This document shows, in pieces, positions 1 through 5,788 of a stretch of DNA of 7,638 bases (position 1 is its first letter; the number at the start of each line of letters is the position of its first letter). The DNA comes from GCA-020343675 sp964462945 (lineage in GTDB: Bacteria; Planctomycetota; Phycisphaerae; Sedimentisphaerales; Anaerobacaceae): the NCBI GenBank assembly GCA_964462945.1, contig CAYWZW010000120.1, positions 1 through 7,638 of the forward strand, in the 5' to 3' direction. The notes below the pieces were generated by a model. It was not told the origin of the DNA. It was given only the letters and a program-made list of their open reading frames with translations, and searched no databases. Both the position numbers and the translations under genes were made by a program.

Positions 1-25
1 TGCTGAAGCTCTATCCTTTTTGGTT

Positions 26-48
26 GCGGCTGAGCGAAGCGAAGCCGC
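26..48. other. Hairpin downstream of the hydrolase gene
   Basis: GCGGCT (26-31) pairs with AGCCGC (43-48) around an 11-nt loop built from GCGAA-type repeats. It lies 30 nt past the hydrolase stop. No T-run follows in the minus direction, so a Rho-independent terminator is not supported. It may still protect or end the mRNA. Nothing else is visible in bases 1-78. Confidence 0.35.
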
Positions 49-78
49 GCTGGGTCCATTCGTGGCTAATCGCGGGCG

Positions 79-1440
79 TTATTTGGCGAAGGGCAGCCGA
101 TCCGGGACGATGTGGATCTCGGTCGTGAATTTGTGGGGGAAGGCCGCCCCGCTGTTGAAGGTCAGCTCGGCGAAAAAGGCGGTCCAGCCCTCGGCCGGCT
201 CGGGGACCTTGGCGATATACATGCCGCCCCCCTGCTGCTCCAGGGACGAGCTTTTCCATACCGGTCCGATAATTTCCAGCCGGAAGTCACGAGCTTTCGG
301 ATTGGTGGCTTGCCACAGTTTCACGGCCAGCGGCTTGGCGGTCGTTTTGACCTCTATCGAGCCATCGGGCTTGACGGTCCAGGAGAACTGCGGGCGGGAC
401 GCCCCGGCCAGAATCGACTGAAAGAACGCCACCAAACTCTGCACGGCGTCGGAGTCGCCCAGGCCGTGGTCGGTGTTCGGGACGTAGCGAAGGTGCTTCT
501 CGCCGGGCAGGTCGTGGAAGTAGAACTGGGCCGAGTCCGGCGGAAAGAACTGATCGCCGCTCGAATTAACTAAGAGCTTCGGGATCGGCGCGTAGCGGTC
601 GCGGTACTCGTACGGATCGACAATCTTTCTCAGGGCCTGGCCTTCCGGCGTAGAGAGCTTGTCGAAGACGTTCAGGGCCTGGTAATCGCCGATGGCCTGG
701 GAATAGAAGCCGTACGCGGCGAAATGATGCTTCATCTGCTCGTCCATGTTGAGCACGTCGATCACGGCCGGGGCAATGGCGACGACCCGCTTATCGACTG
801 CGGCGGTCAGCCAGGTCGTCCAGCCCCGCTTGGAGCCGCCCGAGACAACGAACTTCTTGATCGCCAGCGCCCCAGCGTCGAGCGAGGAAAGCTGTTTCTG
901 AACCGTGTCCATCGCGCGGACGGCGCTCTTGACCATCGGCAGAAGCAGAGGCCAGGTTGTATCGCCGGTCGTCAGACATTTGACGTATGTGTAGGCGATG
1001 ATGGCATCTTCGGAGCGAGGGCCCCCGCCGTCGGGGAACGTCAAAGGCTCGTTCGGCACGGTCCGCAGGTCCACAACGACGGCGTTAGCGGCCAGAGCGA
1101 CGCCAGCTAACATCTTATCCGGCGAATCCGGGGCCGGCCGGCCGTTGCTGCCGCCGTTGATCCACAGCAGGGCCGTATCGGCGGTCGCCCGGTCGGGCTT
1201 GACGATGGTCAGCCAGTGCTGCCAGAGCGGCCGGTCAACCTCGTCCTTGCTCCGCCAGGACTGCGAGGTCATGTCGATAATGTAGGCCGTGTAGCCGGGG
1301 CCTGTCACGGTGTTGACGACGCTGTAGCGGTAGTTAGCATCCGGAGCCGCGACGTAGTCATCGAGCGGCGTGCCGACAGCCAGCGGGGCCGTTGCAAGAA
1401 TCAAGACGACCAAAACAGTGAGAGCATAACGCGATTTCAT
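79..1440 (-). CDS. Secreted PhoPQ-activated pathogenicity-related (PqaA-type) alpha/beta hydrolase
   Basis: The 453-residue product has the layout of the PhoPQ_related family, alpha/beta-hydrolase-fold proteins named after Salmonella PqaA; their natural substrates are largely unknown. Residues 1 to about 24 form a Sec-type signal peptide (MKSR, a hydrophobic run, then AVG), so it should act outside the cytoplasm. The nucleophile elbow is SGGSKRGW with Ser203. Asp296 (SSGDQFF) and His325 (NTDHGLG) complete a plausible Ser-Asp-His triad in the right order. The upstream WINGGSNG segment (about 93-100) is also typical. A C-terminal beta-rich part (about 347-453) follows the catalytic domain. The open frame begins 18 nt earlier at 1458, but those codons contain the AAAGGA ribosome binding site 6 nt before the ATG at 1440, so I start there. 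It is the last gene of the minus-strand cluster, 30 nt after the isomerase. The family call is strong and the substrate is unknown. Confidence 0.9.
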   Translation of the reverse strand: MKSRYALTVLVVLILATAPLAVGTPLDDYVAAPDANYRYSVVNTVTGPGYTAYIIDMTSQSWRSKDEVDRPLWQHWLTIVKPDRATADTALLWINGGSNGRPAPDSPDKMLAGVALAANAVVVDLRTVPNEPLTFPDGGGPRSEDAIIAYTYVKCLTTGDTTWPLLLPMVKSAVRAMDTVQKQLSSLDAGALAIKKFVVSGGSKRGWTTWLTAAVDKRVVAIAPAVIDVLNMDEQMKHHFAAYGFYSQAIGDYQALNVFDKLSTPEGQALRKIVDPYEYRDRYAPIPKLLVNSSGDQFFPPDSAQFYFHDLPGEKHLRYVPNTDHGLGDSDAVQSLVAFFQSILAGASRPQFSWTVKPDGSIEVKTTAKPLAVKLWQATNPKARDFRLEIIGPVWKSSSLEQQGGGMYIAKVPEPAEGWTAFFAELTFNSGAAFPHKFTTEIHIVPDRLPFAK

Positions 1441-1446
1441 ATCCGG

Positions 1447-1452
1447 TCCTTT
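1447..1452 (-). promoter_or_regulatory. Ribosome binding site deciding the hydrolase start
   Basis: AAAGGA on the minus strand lies 6 nt before the ATG at 1440. It falls within the first codons of the longest open frame, which argues for the internal ATG as the true start. Confidence 0.6.
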
Positions 1453-1470
1453 CATCATTGTTTGTTAGAC

Positions 1471-2352
1471 TTATGCCGGGAAGATGGTCCGCAGGTACTT
1501 GGCGTCGTACCGGCAGCTTTCCTCCACGCCCAAGGGCATTTTCGTCCCTTCCATCACGAGCCAGCCGCGATAGCGGATGTCGTCCATCGCCTCGCGGACG
1601 CGATTGAAGTCAATCGAGCCTTTGCCGTACAGGTCGTCGTAGTCCTTGGCGTGGAACTCGCAGATGAGCTTGCCGAACTGGCGGATTTCCCGGTAGATGT
1701 CGTAGCCGGCCTTGTGGGAGTTGGCCACGTCGTAATAGACCCGGACGGCGGGCGACTCGACCTGTCTAATAATGTCGATATGCTGCTGGGCGCTGAGCCA
1801 TGATTCGATGGCGAGCGTGACGCCGGCCTCTTCGGCCCGTGCCGCGACCCGCCGCAGCCGCTTGACAACCACGTCTGTGCCCTGCTCGTCGTTCTGCAGG
1901 TCGCCCTCGCCGAAGAAGGCTAACAGGATGACCTTGACGCCCATGGCCTCGGCCACGTCGATACCATCCCGCACCCATCGGTCGGCGCGCGGATCGCTCT
2001 TGTACGGGATGTTATTGAGCACGCCCATGGCCAGCGAGGCGATCTCCATATTCCGGCTGCGGGCCTCATCGAGAAATCGCTTTTGCAGATCGGTATCGAA
2101 CAGCGGCAGGTCCTTATCCGCCCTTCCGAAGTCCACCTGCACGCCGTCCAGTCCAATCCGTTTGGCGACCTCGAGCGAGGCGGGGTCCGTCGCCTTTCCT
2201 ATCGTCCAGTCGCAGACCCCGACTTTGAAGCCCCCGGCCGCCTTTGCTTTTCGCTGCTCGGTAGGCGCACACGACGAGGCCAATGTCAGAGCCGCCGCCG
2301 CACGAGCCGCGTTCGCCATCAGCCCGCGACGAGTCATACGCAAGTGTTCCAT
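1471..2352 (-). CDS. Exported sugar isomerase/epimerase, TIM-barrel (AP endonuclease 2 fold)
   Basis: The 293-residue protein belongs to the xylose-isomerase-like TIM-barrel family (AP_endonuc_2 fold), which includes metal-dependent sugar isomerases and epimerases. Residues 1-28 form an export leader. TRRGLM (7-12) resembles a Tat motif and is followed by an alanine/leucine-rich stretch. It ends in LASSC, where Cys28 could be a lipidation site, although Ala at -3 is a weak lipobox. The barrel starts at FKVGVCDW. Candidate metal and catalytic ligands are all present: Glu183 (IESW), Asp208 and His213 (YYDVANSH), His234 (EFHAKD) and Glu268 (VMEG), so it should be active. Open frame runs to 2385, but GAGGGAG lies 8 nt before the ATG at 2352, which I choose. 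An ATG at 2337 (MTRRGLM) is a possible alternative. It sits 42 nt after the oxidoreductase and 30 nt before the hydrolase, as in an operon. Isomerase, epimerase and 3-keto-sugar lyase/hydratase roles cannot be separated by sequence alone. Confidence 0.87.
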   Translation of the reverse strand: MEHLRMTRRGLMANAARAAAALTLASSCAPTEQRKAKAAGGFKVGVCDWTIGKATDPASLEVAKRIGLDGVQVDFGRADKDLPLFDTDLQKRFLDEARSRNMEIASLAMGVLNNIPYKSDPRADRWVRDGIDVAEAMGVKVILLAFFGEGDLQNDEQGTDVVVKRLRRVAARAEEAGVTLAIESWLSAQQHIDIIRQVESPAVRVYYDVANSHKAGYDIYREIRQFGKLICEFHAKDYDDLYGKGSIDFNRVREAMDDIRYRGWLVMEGTKMPLGVEESCRYDAKYLRTIFPA

Positions 2353-2360
2353 TTCTTTAT

Positions 2361-2367
2361 CTCCCTC
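2361..2367 (-). promoter_or_regulatory. Ribosome binding site deciding the isomerase start
   Basis: GAGGGAG on the minus strand lies 8 nt before the ATG at 2352. It favours that start over the longer frame, which begins at 2385. Confidence 0.55.
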
Positions 2368-2394
2368 AGACAATTCCCAAGCCATCGGGCCCTC

Positions 2395-3645
2395 TTACGA
2401 CTTGAGGCCCTTGAGGTTGGCGTCAAGTTTCTCCGTGCTTTCGACGGTTTCTTTCCACGTGACTTTGCGGCCCGTATAGGCGGCGGTCCGGCCGAGGATT
2501 GTCACCAGGTTGCTCCGGACGCTCGGCGCGACGGTCGGATTGTCGAACTTGCCCTCGACAATGCTCTGGTGGAACGTGGCGATGTTGGCCACGGCGCCGT
2601 CTTTGTAGATGCCGGGGCTCCTGCCGCCGGCGTAAAAGCTCCCGCCTCGAATGATCACCAGGTCGCCATACGAGGTTTCGAGCACACCTTTGGAGCCGAA
2701 CATGCGATTGCGGATGCCATCGGGCTGCGTGCCGTAACCGTCGAACTGTTTGGAGCTGAACGTGACGGCCAGCTTGTTCGGATACTCGAACAGCAGCGAG
2801 AAATGGTCGCTGCAGGTCCCAACGGGGCGAATCGCCCTGCCGCCCGTCCCGACGGCGGAGACCGGCTCGGCGTCCATGATCCAGCTCATCACGTCTAACG
2901 TGTGGATGTTCTGCTCAGTGATGATGTCGCCGGAAAGCACGCGGTCGAGCCCCCACGCCCGCAGGCGATTCTCGGGATTGTCCGGGTCGTCCCGCCACGT
3001 GTCGTACATCCGCTTGAACGGGCAGTCCGCATGGTAGATGGCCTCGCCGAAAACGAATTCGCCCAGCGCCCCTTCGCGGACCCGTTTGAGCGCCTCGACG
3101 AAGAACGGGTCGGCGCGGGTCTGGAAATCGACGAGGAAGCAGCGTTTGTTTTTGGAGGCCCTTTTTCCGCTGTCGCCGACGCTGTGACAGCCGGGCACAT
3201 CGACGGCAATCGGCTTGGCGAGATAGACGTGAAGTCCGGCATCGACCGCCGCGGCCGCTTGCTCCGGGTGAAAGTACGGCGGGCTCTCAATCGCCACGGC
3301 GTCCACCTTCTCCAGCAGCTTCTTGTAGCCGGACAGGCCGGGGAAGCGATTGGCCGACGGCACGCCTAATTTTTCGCCGGCGTTATCGGCCCTGTCCTGG
3401 AAGTAATCAGCCACGGCCGCGACGTTATATCCGCCGTGCTGCTTGAACAGATCGGCGATCCATGTCCCCCTGCCGCCGCAGCCGATCAGGCCCAGATTGA
3501 CCTTGGAGCCGGCTGCGCCGCGGACAAGCTGCGGCTTGACGACCGTGAACGACAGGGCCGCCGCACCGGCGCCGGCCATGAACCGGCGACGGCTCATCCG
3601 TTCGCCGTTCCTGCCGGCGGTTGAAGTTTTTCGACGTTCCGACAT
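2395..3645 (-). CDS. Tat-exported Gfo/Idh/MocA family NAD(P)-dependent oxidoreductase
   Basis: The 416-residue product is a Gfo/Idh/MocA dehydrogenase: an N-terminal Rossmann fold binds NAD(P) and a C-terminal alpha/beta domain binds the sugar-like substrate. A textbook Tat signal is present: SRRRFM (18-23) followed by an Ala/Gly-rich hydrophobic stretch. The enzyme would therefore be exported folded, with its cofactor, as in glucose-fructose oxidoreductase. The dinucleotide motif is GLIGCGGRG (Gly55, 57, 60). The usual EKP motif reads LAKP, keeping Lys144 and Pro145 but replacing Glu with Ala. NIHTLDV supplies His248 and Asp251, placed like the family's conserved substrate-site His. AAGGAGG lies 8 nt before the ATG at 3645, so the longer open frame (to 3669) is rejected. 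It probably heads an operon with the isomerase (42-nt gap) and the hydrolase. Family and export are well supported. The substrate is unknown; a sugar, glycoside or inositol is likely. Confidence 0.92.
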   Translation of the reverse strand: MSERRKTSTAGRNGERMSRRRFMAGAGAAALSFTVVKPQLVRGAAGSKVNLGLIGCGGRGTWIADLFKQHGGYNVAAVADYFQDRADNAGEKLGVPSANRFPGLSGYKKLLEKVDAVAIESPPYFHPEQAAAAVDAGLHVYLAKPIAVDVPGCHSVGDSGKRASKNKRCFLVDFQTRADPFFVEALKRVREGALGEFVFGEAIYHADCPFKRMYDTWRDDPDNPENRLRAWGLDRVLSGDIITEQNIHTLDVMSWIMDAEPVSAVGTGGRAIRPVGTCSDHFSLLFEYPNKLAVTFSSKQFDGYGTQPDGIRNRMFGSKGVLETSYGDLVIIRGGSFYAGGRSPGIYKDGAVANIATFHQSIVEGKFDNPTVAPSVRSNLVTILGRTAAYTGRKVTWKETVESTEKLDANLKGLKS

Positions 3646-3653
3646 TTCGAAAT

Positions 3654-3660
3654 CCTCCTT
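3654..3660 (-). promoter_or_regulatory. Strong ribosome binding site of the oxidoreductase
   Basis: AAGGAGG on the minus strand lies 8 nt before the ATG at 3645. It sits inside the longer open frame and so fixes the start at 3645. Confidence 0.75.
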
Positions 3661-3710
3661 ATCAGTCATTATGTAAATGTTCTATCAACATACACGTGCA
3701 ACGTACAGCG

Positions 3711-3738
3711 ACAGCAAGGGGTGTCCCTTTTCTGCTGT
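3711..3738 (-). other. Bulged hairpin in the 98-nt gap between ligase and oxidoreductase
   Basis: ACAGC (3711-3715) pairs with GCTGT (3734-3738), and AAGGG (3716-3720) pairs with CCCTT (3725-3729). The loop is 4 nt and there is a 4-nt bulge on one side. The hairpin lies just after the ligase stop. In the minus direction no T-run follows, so it is not a classical intrinsic terminator. It could be an mRNA end or processing structure, or chance. Roughly 65 nt remain before the oxidoreductase start, enough for a separate promoter, but I see no convincing -35/-10 pair there. Confidence 0.35.
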
Positions 3739-3743
3739 TCGCT

Positions 3744-5465
3744 TCATATTCTCATATAGGCCTCGCGCTGGATCTTTCCGGTCGAGGTTTTCGCAAATTC
3801 CTCGATTCTTATTTCAAGGTGCTGCGACGATATCTTCTCGAAGCTGGAGAGGTGCCGGCTTTTCTGCTGACATTCGTTGATGCTCTGCCAGATGAGGTTC
3901 TTCAGGAGCTTGGGCTGTTTCTCCAGGTCGGCGGAGGACACCTTCGCGTGCGTTTCAATCGTGTCCAGGGCCGGCCGGACAATTGCCCGTATGGTTTCCT
4001 GCTCGATGCCGGTCGCGTCCTTCCAGAAGCCGGGCACCACCAGGACCTCTCCGACAAACCGGGCTTCCGACAGCGCCGATTCGACCCGCTCGGGGTTCAC
4101 TTTTTTGCCGCCGGGCAGCACGATCACGTACTTCTTCCTGCCGGTAATGTAAAGGTTTCCCTCCTCGTCTAAATAACCCAGGTCGCCGGTCAGCAGCCAG
4201 CGCACGCCTTTGTCGTCGGTGACGATCACGGACTGAGTCGATTTGGGATTCTTGTAGTAGCCCTTCATGATGCAGGGTCCGCATAAGGCGATCTCGCCTT
4301 TTTCGCCGGGCGGGAGGGTCCGGTTTTCCCGGTTGACGATTTTCACCGACAGCGTGGTGATGGGCCGGCCGACGGAGCCTAATTTCCCCGGATTGTCGTT
4401 GAAGCCATAGACAGGCGAGTTCTCCGTCGTGCCGTAGCCTTCGTAGAGCAGCAGGCCGCGCCGCCACAAGACCTCCAGCACCCACTTCGGCACCGGCGCC
4501 GAGCCTGAAAGGAAAAATCGCAGCTTGTCCCAGCCCAATTTCTTGATGATTCCTTTGCCCACCGTTTTAGGCGAGTGACGGTCGAGCAGCTTTATGTATG
4601 GCCTTTCTTCCTTCTCTTTGGCGAGAGCTTCCTCGACGTTCTTGGCAAGCATCGTGAATAGAGCGGGCACGGCCACGAAGATCGTGATGTTCCTGTCTCT
4701 TATCAGATTGACGACCTCGCGGTATTTGTTGGTATAGACGTTGGCGGCGCCGACGCAGAAAGGCAGCAGCTTGCCGACCGTCAGGCCAAACGAATGATGC
4801 GGCGGAAGGATGTGTCCGAGCGTGTCGGTGTGACTTATTTGTACCTTCTCGACGGAGCCCTGAAGATTGGCGCCCAGATTGCCGTGGGTCAGCTCAACTT
4901 CGCGCGGGTCCCCCGTCGTGCCGGACGTGCATAGAATGACGGCTGTGTCGTGAACGTTTATTTGAGGAGAAATCCTACCCAGCAATTCGTCCACTTTGGC
5001 GATGCCAAGTCCGACTTCTTCATAGACTGTCATTTCGATAAAAGACATGCCGTGGCTGAAGGCGAACTCGTTTAGCTCCCGCCGGGAATCGGCGTCCTGA
5101 TAATCATCCGCCACGACGACCAGCCGAGCCTCCGTGTGGCTCACATGGTTTTTGACCCCTTCGACGGGCCTTTCCGGATCGATCAGCACCGGCACCGCCC
5201 CCGCGAGAATCGCCCCCCACAAGGCCACGTCCCAGTCGGCGCGGTTCTTGCCCAAAATCACGACCTTATCCTTCAGCCGGATGCCTTTGGCCCGAATCAG
5301 CCAGACGGCGAATTCCCGCGCCCTCGCCCGCAACTGCCCGAAGGTCAGGGATTCCTCCCGCTCCGGCCGGATAATTTCCAGGCATTTTTTATCCAGAAGA
5401 TCGATGTCGGAGAGGGATTCGTTGAACAGGTCGATCAAGGTTCGAGACTTCAGCTCTGTCTGCAT
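3744..5465 (-). CDS. AMP-dependent acyl-CoA (or acyl-ACP) synthetase
   Basis: The 573-residue protein is a class I adenylate-forming enzyme. Such enzymes activate a carboxylate with ATP to an acyl-adenylate and then pass it to a thiol. The core motifs appear in order: phosphate loop TSGTTGDPR (180-188), the A5 motif YGTTE (344-348), TGDLG with the ATP-ribose Asp428, the hinge region GRKKYVIV (442-449), and C-terminal TSTGKIQR with the catalytic Lys564. The phosphate loop has Arg where Lys-Gly is usual. The stretch around LRFFLSGSAPVPKWV (315-329) and overall length fit long-chain fatty acyl ligases. The protein has no signal peptide and is presumably cytoplasmic. AGGAGG lies 10 nt before the ATG at 5465. 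The open frame continues to 5573, but that extension is a translated palindromic repeat and is rejected. The acyl substrate and the acceptor (CoA, ACP or other) cannot be read from sequence. It may be independent of the sugar genes downstream. Confidence 0.9.
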   Translation of the reverse strand: MQTELKSRTLIDLFNESLSDIDLLDKKCLEIIRPEREESLTFGQLRARAREFAVWLIRAKGIRLKDKVVILGKNRADWDVALWGAILAGAVPVLIDPERPVEGVKNHVSHTEARLVVVADDYQDADSRRELNEFAFSHGMSFIEMTVYEEVGLGIAKVDELLGRISPQINVHDTAVILCTSGTTGDPREVELTHGNLGANLQGSVEKVQISHTDTLGHILPPHHSFGLTVGKLLPFCVGAANVYTNKYREVVNLIRDRNITIFVAVPALFTMLAKNVEEALAKEKEERPYIKLLDRHSPKTVGKGIIKKLGWDKLRFFLSGSAPVPKWVLEVLWRRGLLLYEGYGTTENSPVYGFNDNPGKLGSVGRPITTLSVKIVNRENRTLPPGEKGEIALCGPCIMKGYYKNPKSTQSVIVTDDKGVRWLLTGDLGYLDEEGNLYITGRKKYVIVLPGGKKVNPERVESALSEARFVGEVLVVPGFWKDATGIEQETIRAIVRPALDTIETHAKVSSADLEKQPKLLKNLIWQSINECQQKSRHLSSFEKISSQHLEIRIEEFAKTSTGKIQREAYMRI

Positions 5466-5475
5466 CGGCTCTGGG

Positions 5476-5481
5476 CCTCCT
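5476..5481 (-). promoter_or_regulatory. Ribosome binding site of the acyl ligase
   Basis: AGGAGG on the minus strand lies 10 nt before the ATG at 5465 and only 3 nt from the edge of the cloverleaf repeat. It fixes the start at 5465, not 5573. Confidence 0.65.
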
Positions 5482-5484
5482 GCT

Positions 5485-5562
5485 GTGGCGAGGGCATCTT
5501 GCCCTTGTTCCCTACCGCTGGCAAGCTGCCAGCGGGACGCAAGGCCGGGACGGCCTCGCCAC
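5485..5562. repeat. Cloverleaf-like palindromic repeat element (78 bp)
   Basis: A closing stem GTGGCG (5485-5490) pairs with CGCCAC (5557-5562). It encloses three perfect hairpins, each with a 3-nt loop. Arm 1 is AGGGCA/TGCCCT (5491-5505, loop TCT). Arm 2 is CCGCTGGCA/TGCCAGCGG (5515-5535, loop AGC). Arm 3 is AGGCCG/CGGCCT (5542-5556, loop GGA). In all 54 of 78 bases pair, with unpaired linkers of 9 and 6 nt. The two ends are inverted repeats of 9 bp (GTGGCGAGG, CCTCGCCAC). It looks like a dispersed REP/MITE-type repeat; it encodes no transposase. It is not a tRNA, lacking tRNA-like loops. Only one copy is in the window, so dispersal is inferred. The structure itself is read directly from the sequence. 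Confidence 0.75.
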
Positions 5563-5613
5563 TTACGACTCACCCATCTCCCGCCTGGAAATCACTTCAC
5601 CGCAAATAACACT

Positions 5614-5642
5614 TTGCAAAACTTTACCTGCTGCCATACTAT
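5614..5642 (+). promoter_or_regulatory. Candidate sigma70-type promoter for the ankyrin gene
   Basis: TTGCAA (5614-5619) and TACTAT (5637-5642) are separated by 17 nt, and each matches 4 of 6 consensus bases. Transcription would start near 5649, giving a leader of about 140 nt. Its -10 lies inside the inverted repeat at 5632-5648. The prediction is weak because the consensus is from other phyla. Confidence 0.35.
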
Positions 5643-5649
5643 ATGGCAA
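5621..5649 (-). promoter_or_regulatory. Candidate sigma70-type promoter for the acyl ligase
   Basis: On the minus strand TTGCCA (5649-5644, 5 of 6) and TAAAGT (5626-5621, 4 of 6) are separated by 17 nt. A start near 5614 would place the whole cloverleaf repeat in the roughly 150-nt leader of the ligase mRNA. It overlaps the plus-strand candidate almost completely. Confidence 0.35.
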
Positions 5650-5656
5650 GTTTTTT
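5632..5656 (+). other. 7-bp inverted repeat followed by a T-run (operator or terminator)
   Basis: TGCCATA (5632-5638) and TATGGCA (5642-5648) form a perfect inverted repeat with spacer CTA. TTTTTT (5651-5656) follows after 2 nt. Read on the plus strand it resembles a small intrinsic terminator. It also sits exactly on the -10 of the plus-strand candidate promoter and the -35 of the minus-strand one, as an operator would. No plus-strand gene upstream in the window needs a terminator, so both readings stay open. Confidence 0.45.
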
Positions 5657-5776
5657 CCTCCATGCGGTCCTGATTTTGTGGCAGGTTGCGAAGCAGCAGC
5701 CGTCGGCGGATTTTTGTTACTTTCGCCGCCCCTTGTGCCTTATACACGCAGGGAGGGATGACAGTGTATCCCTGGC

Positions 5777-5781
5777 AGGGA
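5777..5781 (+). promoter_or_regulatory. Ribosome binding site of the ankyrin gene
   Basis: AGGGA lies 7 nt before the GTG at 5789. It is a modest Shine-Dalgarno match. An in-frame stop at 5759-5761 and the absence of an in-frame ATG before the signal sequence support this GTG start. Confidence 0.45.
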
Positions 5782-5788
5782 ACTTAAA

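Larger units (their letters stand above)
5466..5788. other. Divergent intergenic region, 323 bp
   Basis: This gap separates the divergently read ligase and ankyrin genes. From left to right it holds the ligase ribosome binding site, a 78-bp cloverleaf-like repeat, candidate promoters in both directions sharing a 7-bp inverted repeat with a T-run, and the ankyrin leader region. About 100 bp (5657-5757) shows nothing convincing beyond a weak 5-bp GC-rich pairing (5705-5709 with 5726-5730). I see no coding potential in it. Confidence 0.7.

Noticed and set aside
26..48. Intrinsic terminator for the hydrolase operon
   Set aside because: The hairpin is real, but in the minus direction it is followed by an A-rich stretch and not a T-run.
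2083..2898. Long plus-strand open frame (271 codons) opposite the isomerase and oxidoreductase
   Set aside because: It is antisense to two well-supported genes, has no recognisable domain, and spans the gap between them. It is explained by the high G+C content.
5466..5573. N-terminal extension of the acyl ligase (36 more residues)
   Set aside because: The extra codons are the translated cloverleaf repeat, the region has a low-complexity Arg/Gly/Ala composition, and a good ribosome binding site precedes the internal ATG at 5465.
5134..5673. Plus-strand open frames opposite the ligase N-terminus (157 and 179 codons)
   Set aside because: They are antisense to conserved ligase sequence and run into the repeat. 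Their composition is Arg/Ser/Pro-rich with no motif.
5704..5716. Short GC-rich inverted sequence before TTTTT, possible terminator or attenuator in the ankyrin leader
   Set aside because: Only 3-5 bp can pair and the alternatives compete, which is too weak to call.
5758..5787. Nine-codon leader frame MTVYPWQGT ending 1 nt before the ankyrin GTG
   Set aside because: The purine-rich AGGGAG upstream is only 2 nt from its ATG, too close for normal initiation. The peptide has no run of one amino acid that would suggest attenuation. Coupling is possible but not supported.
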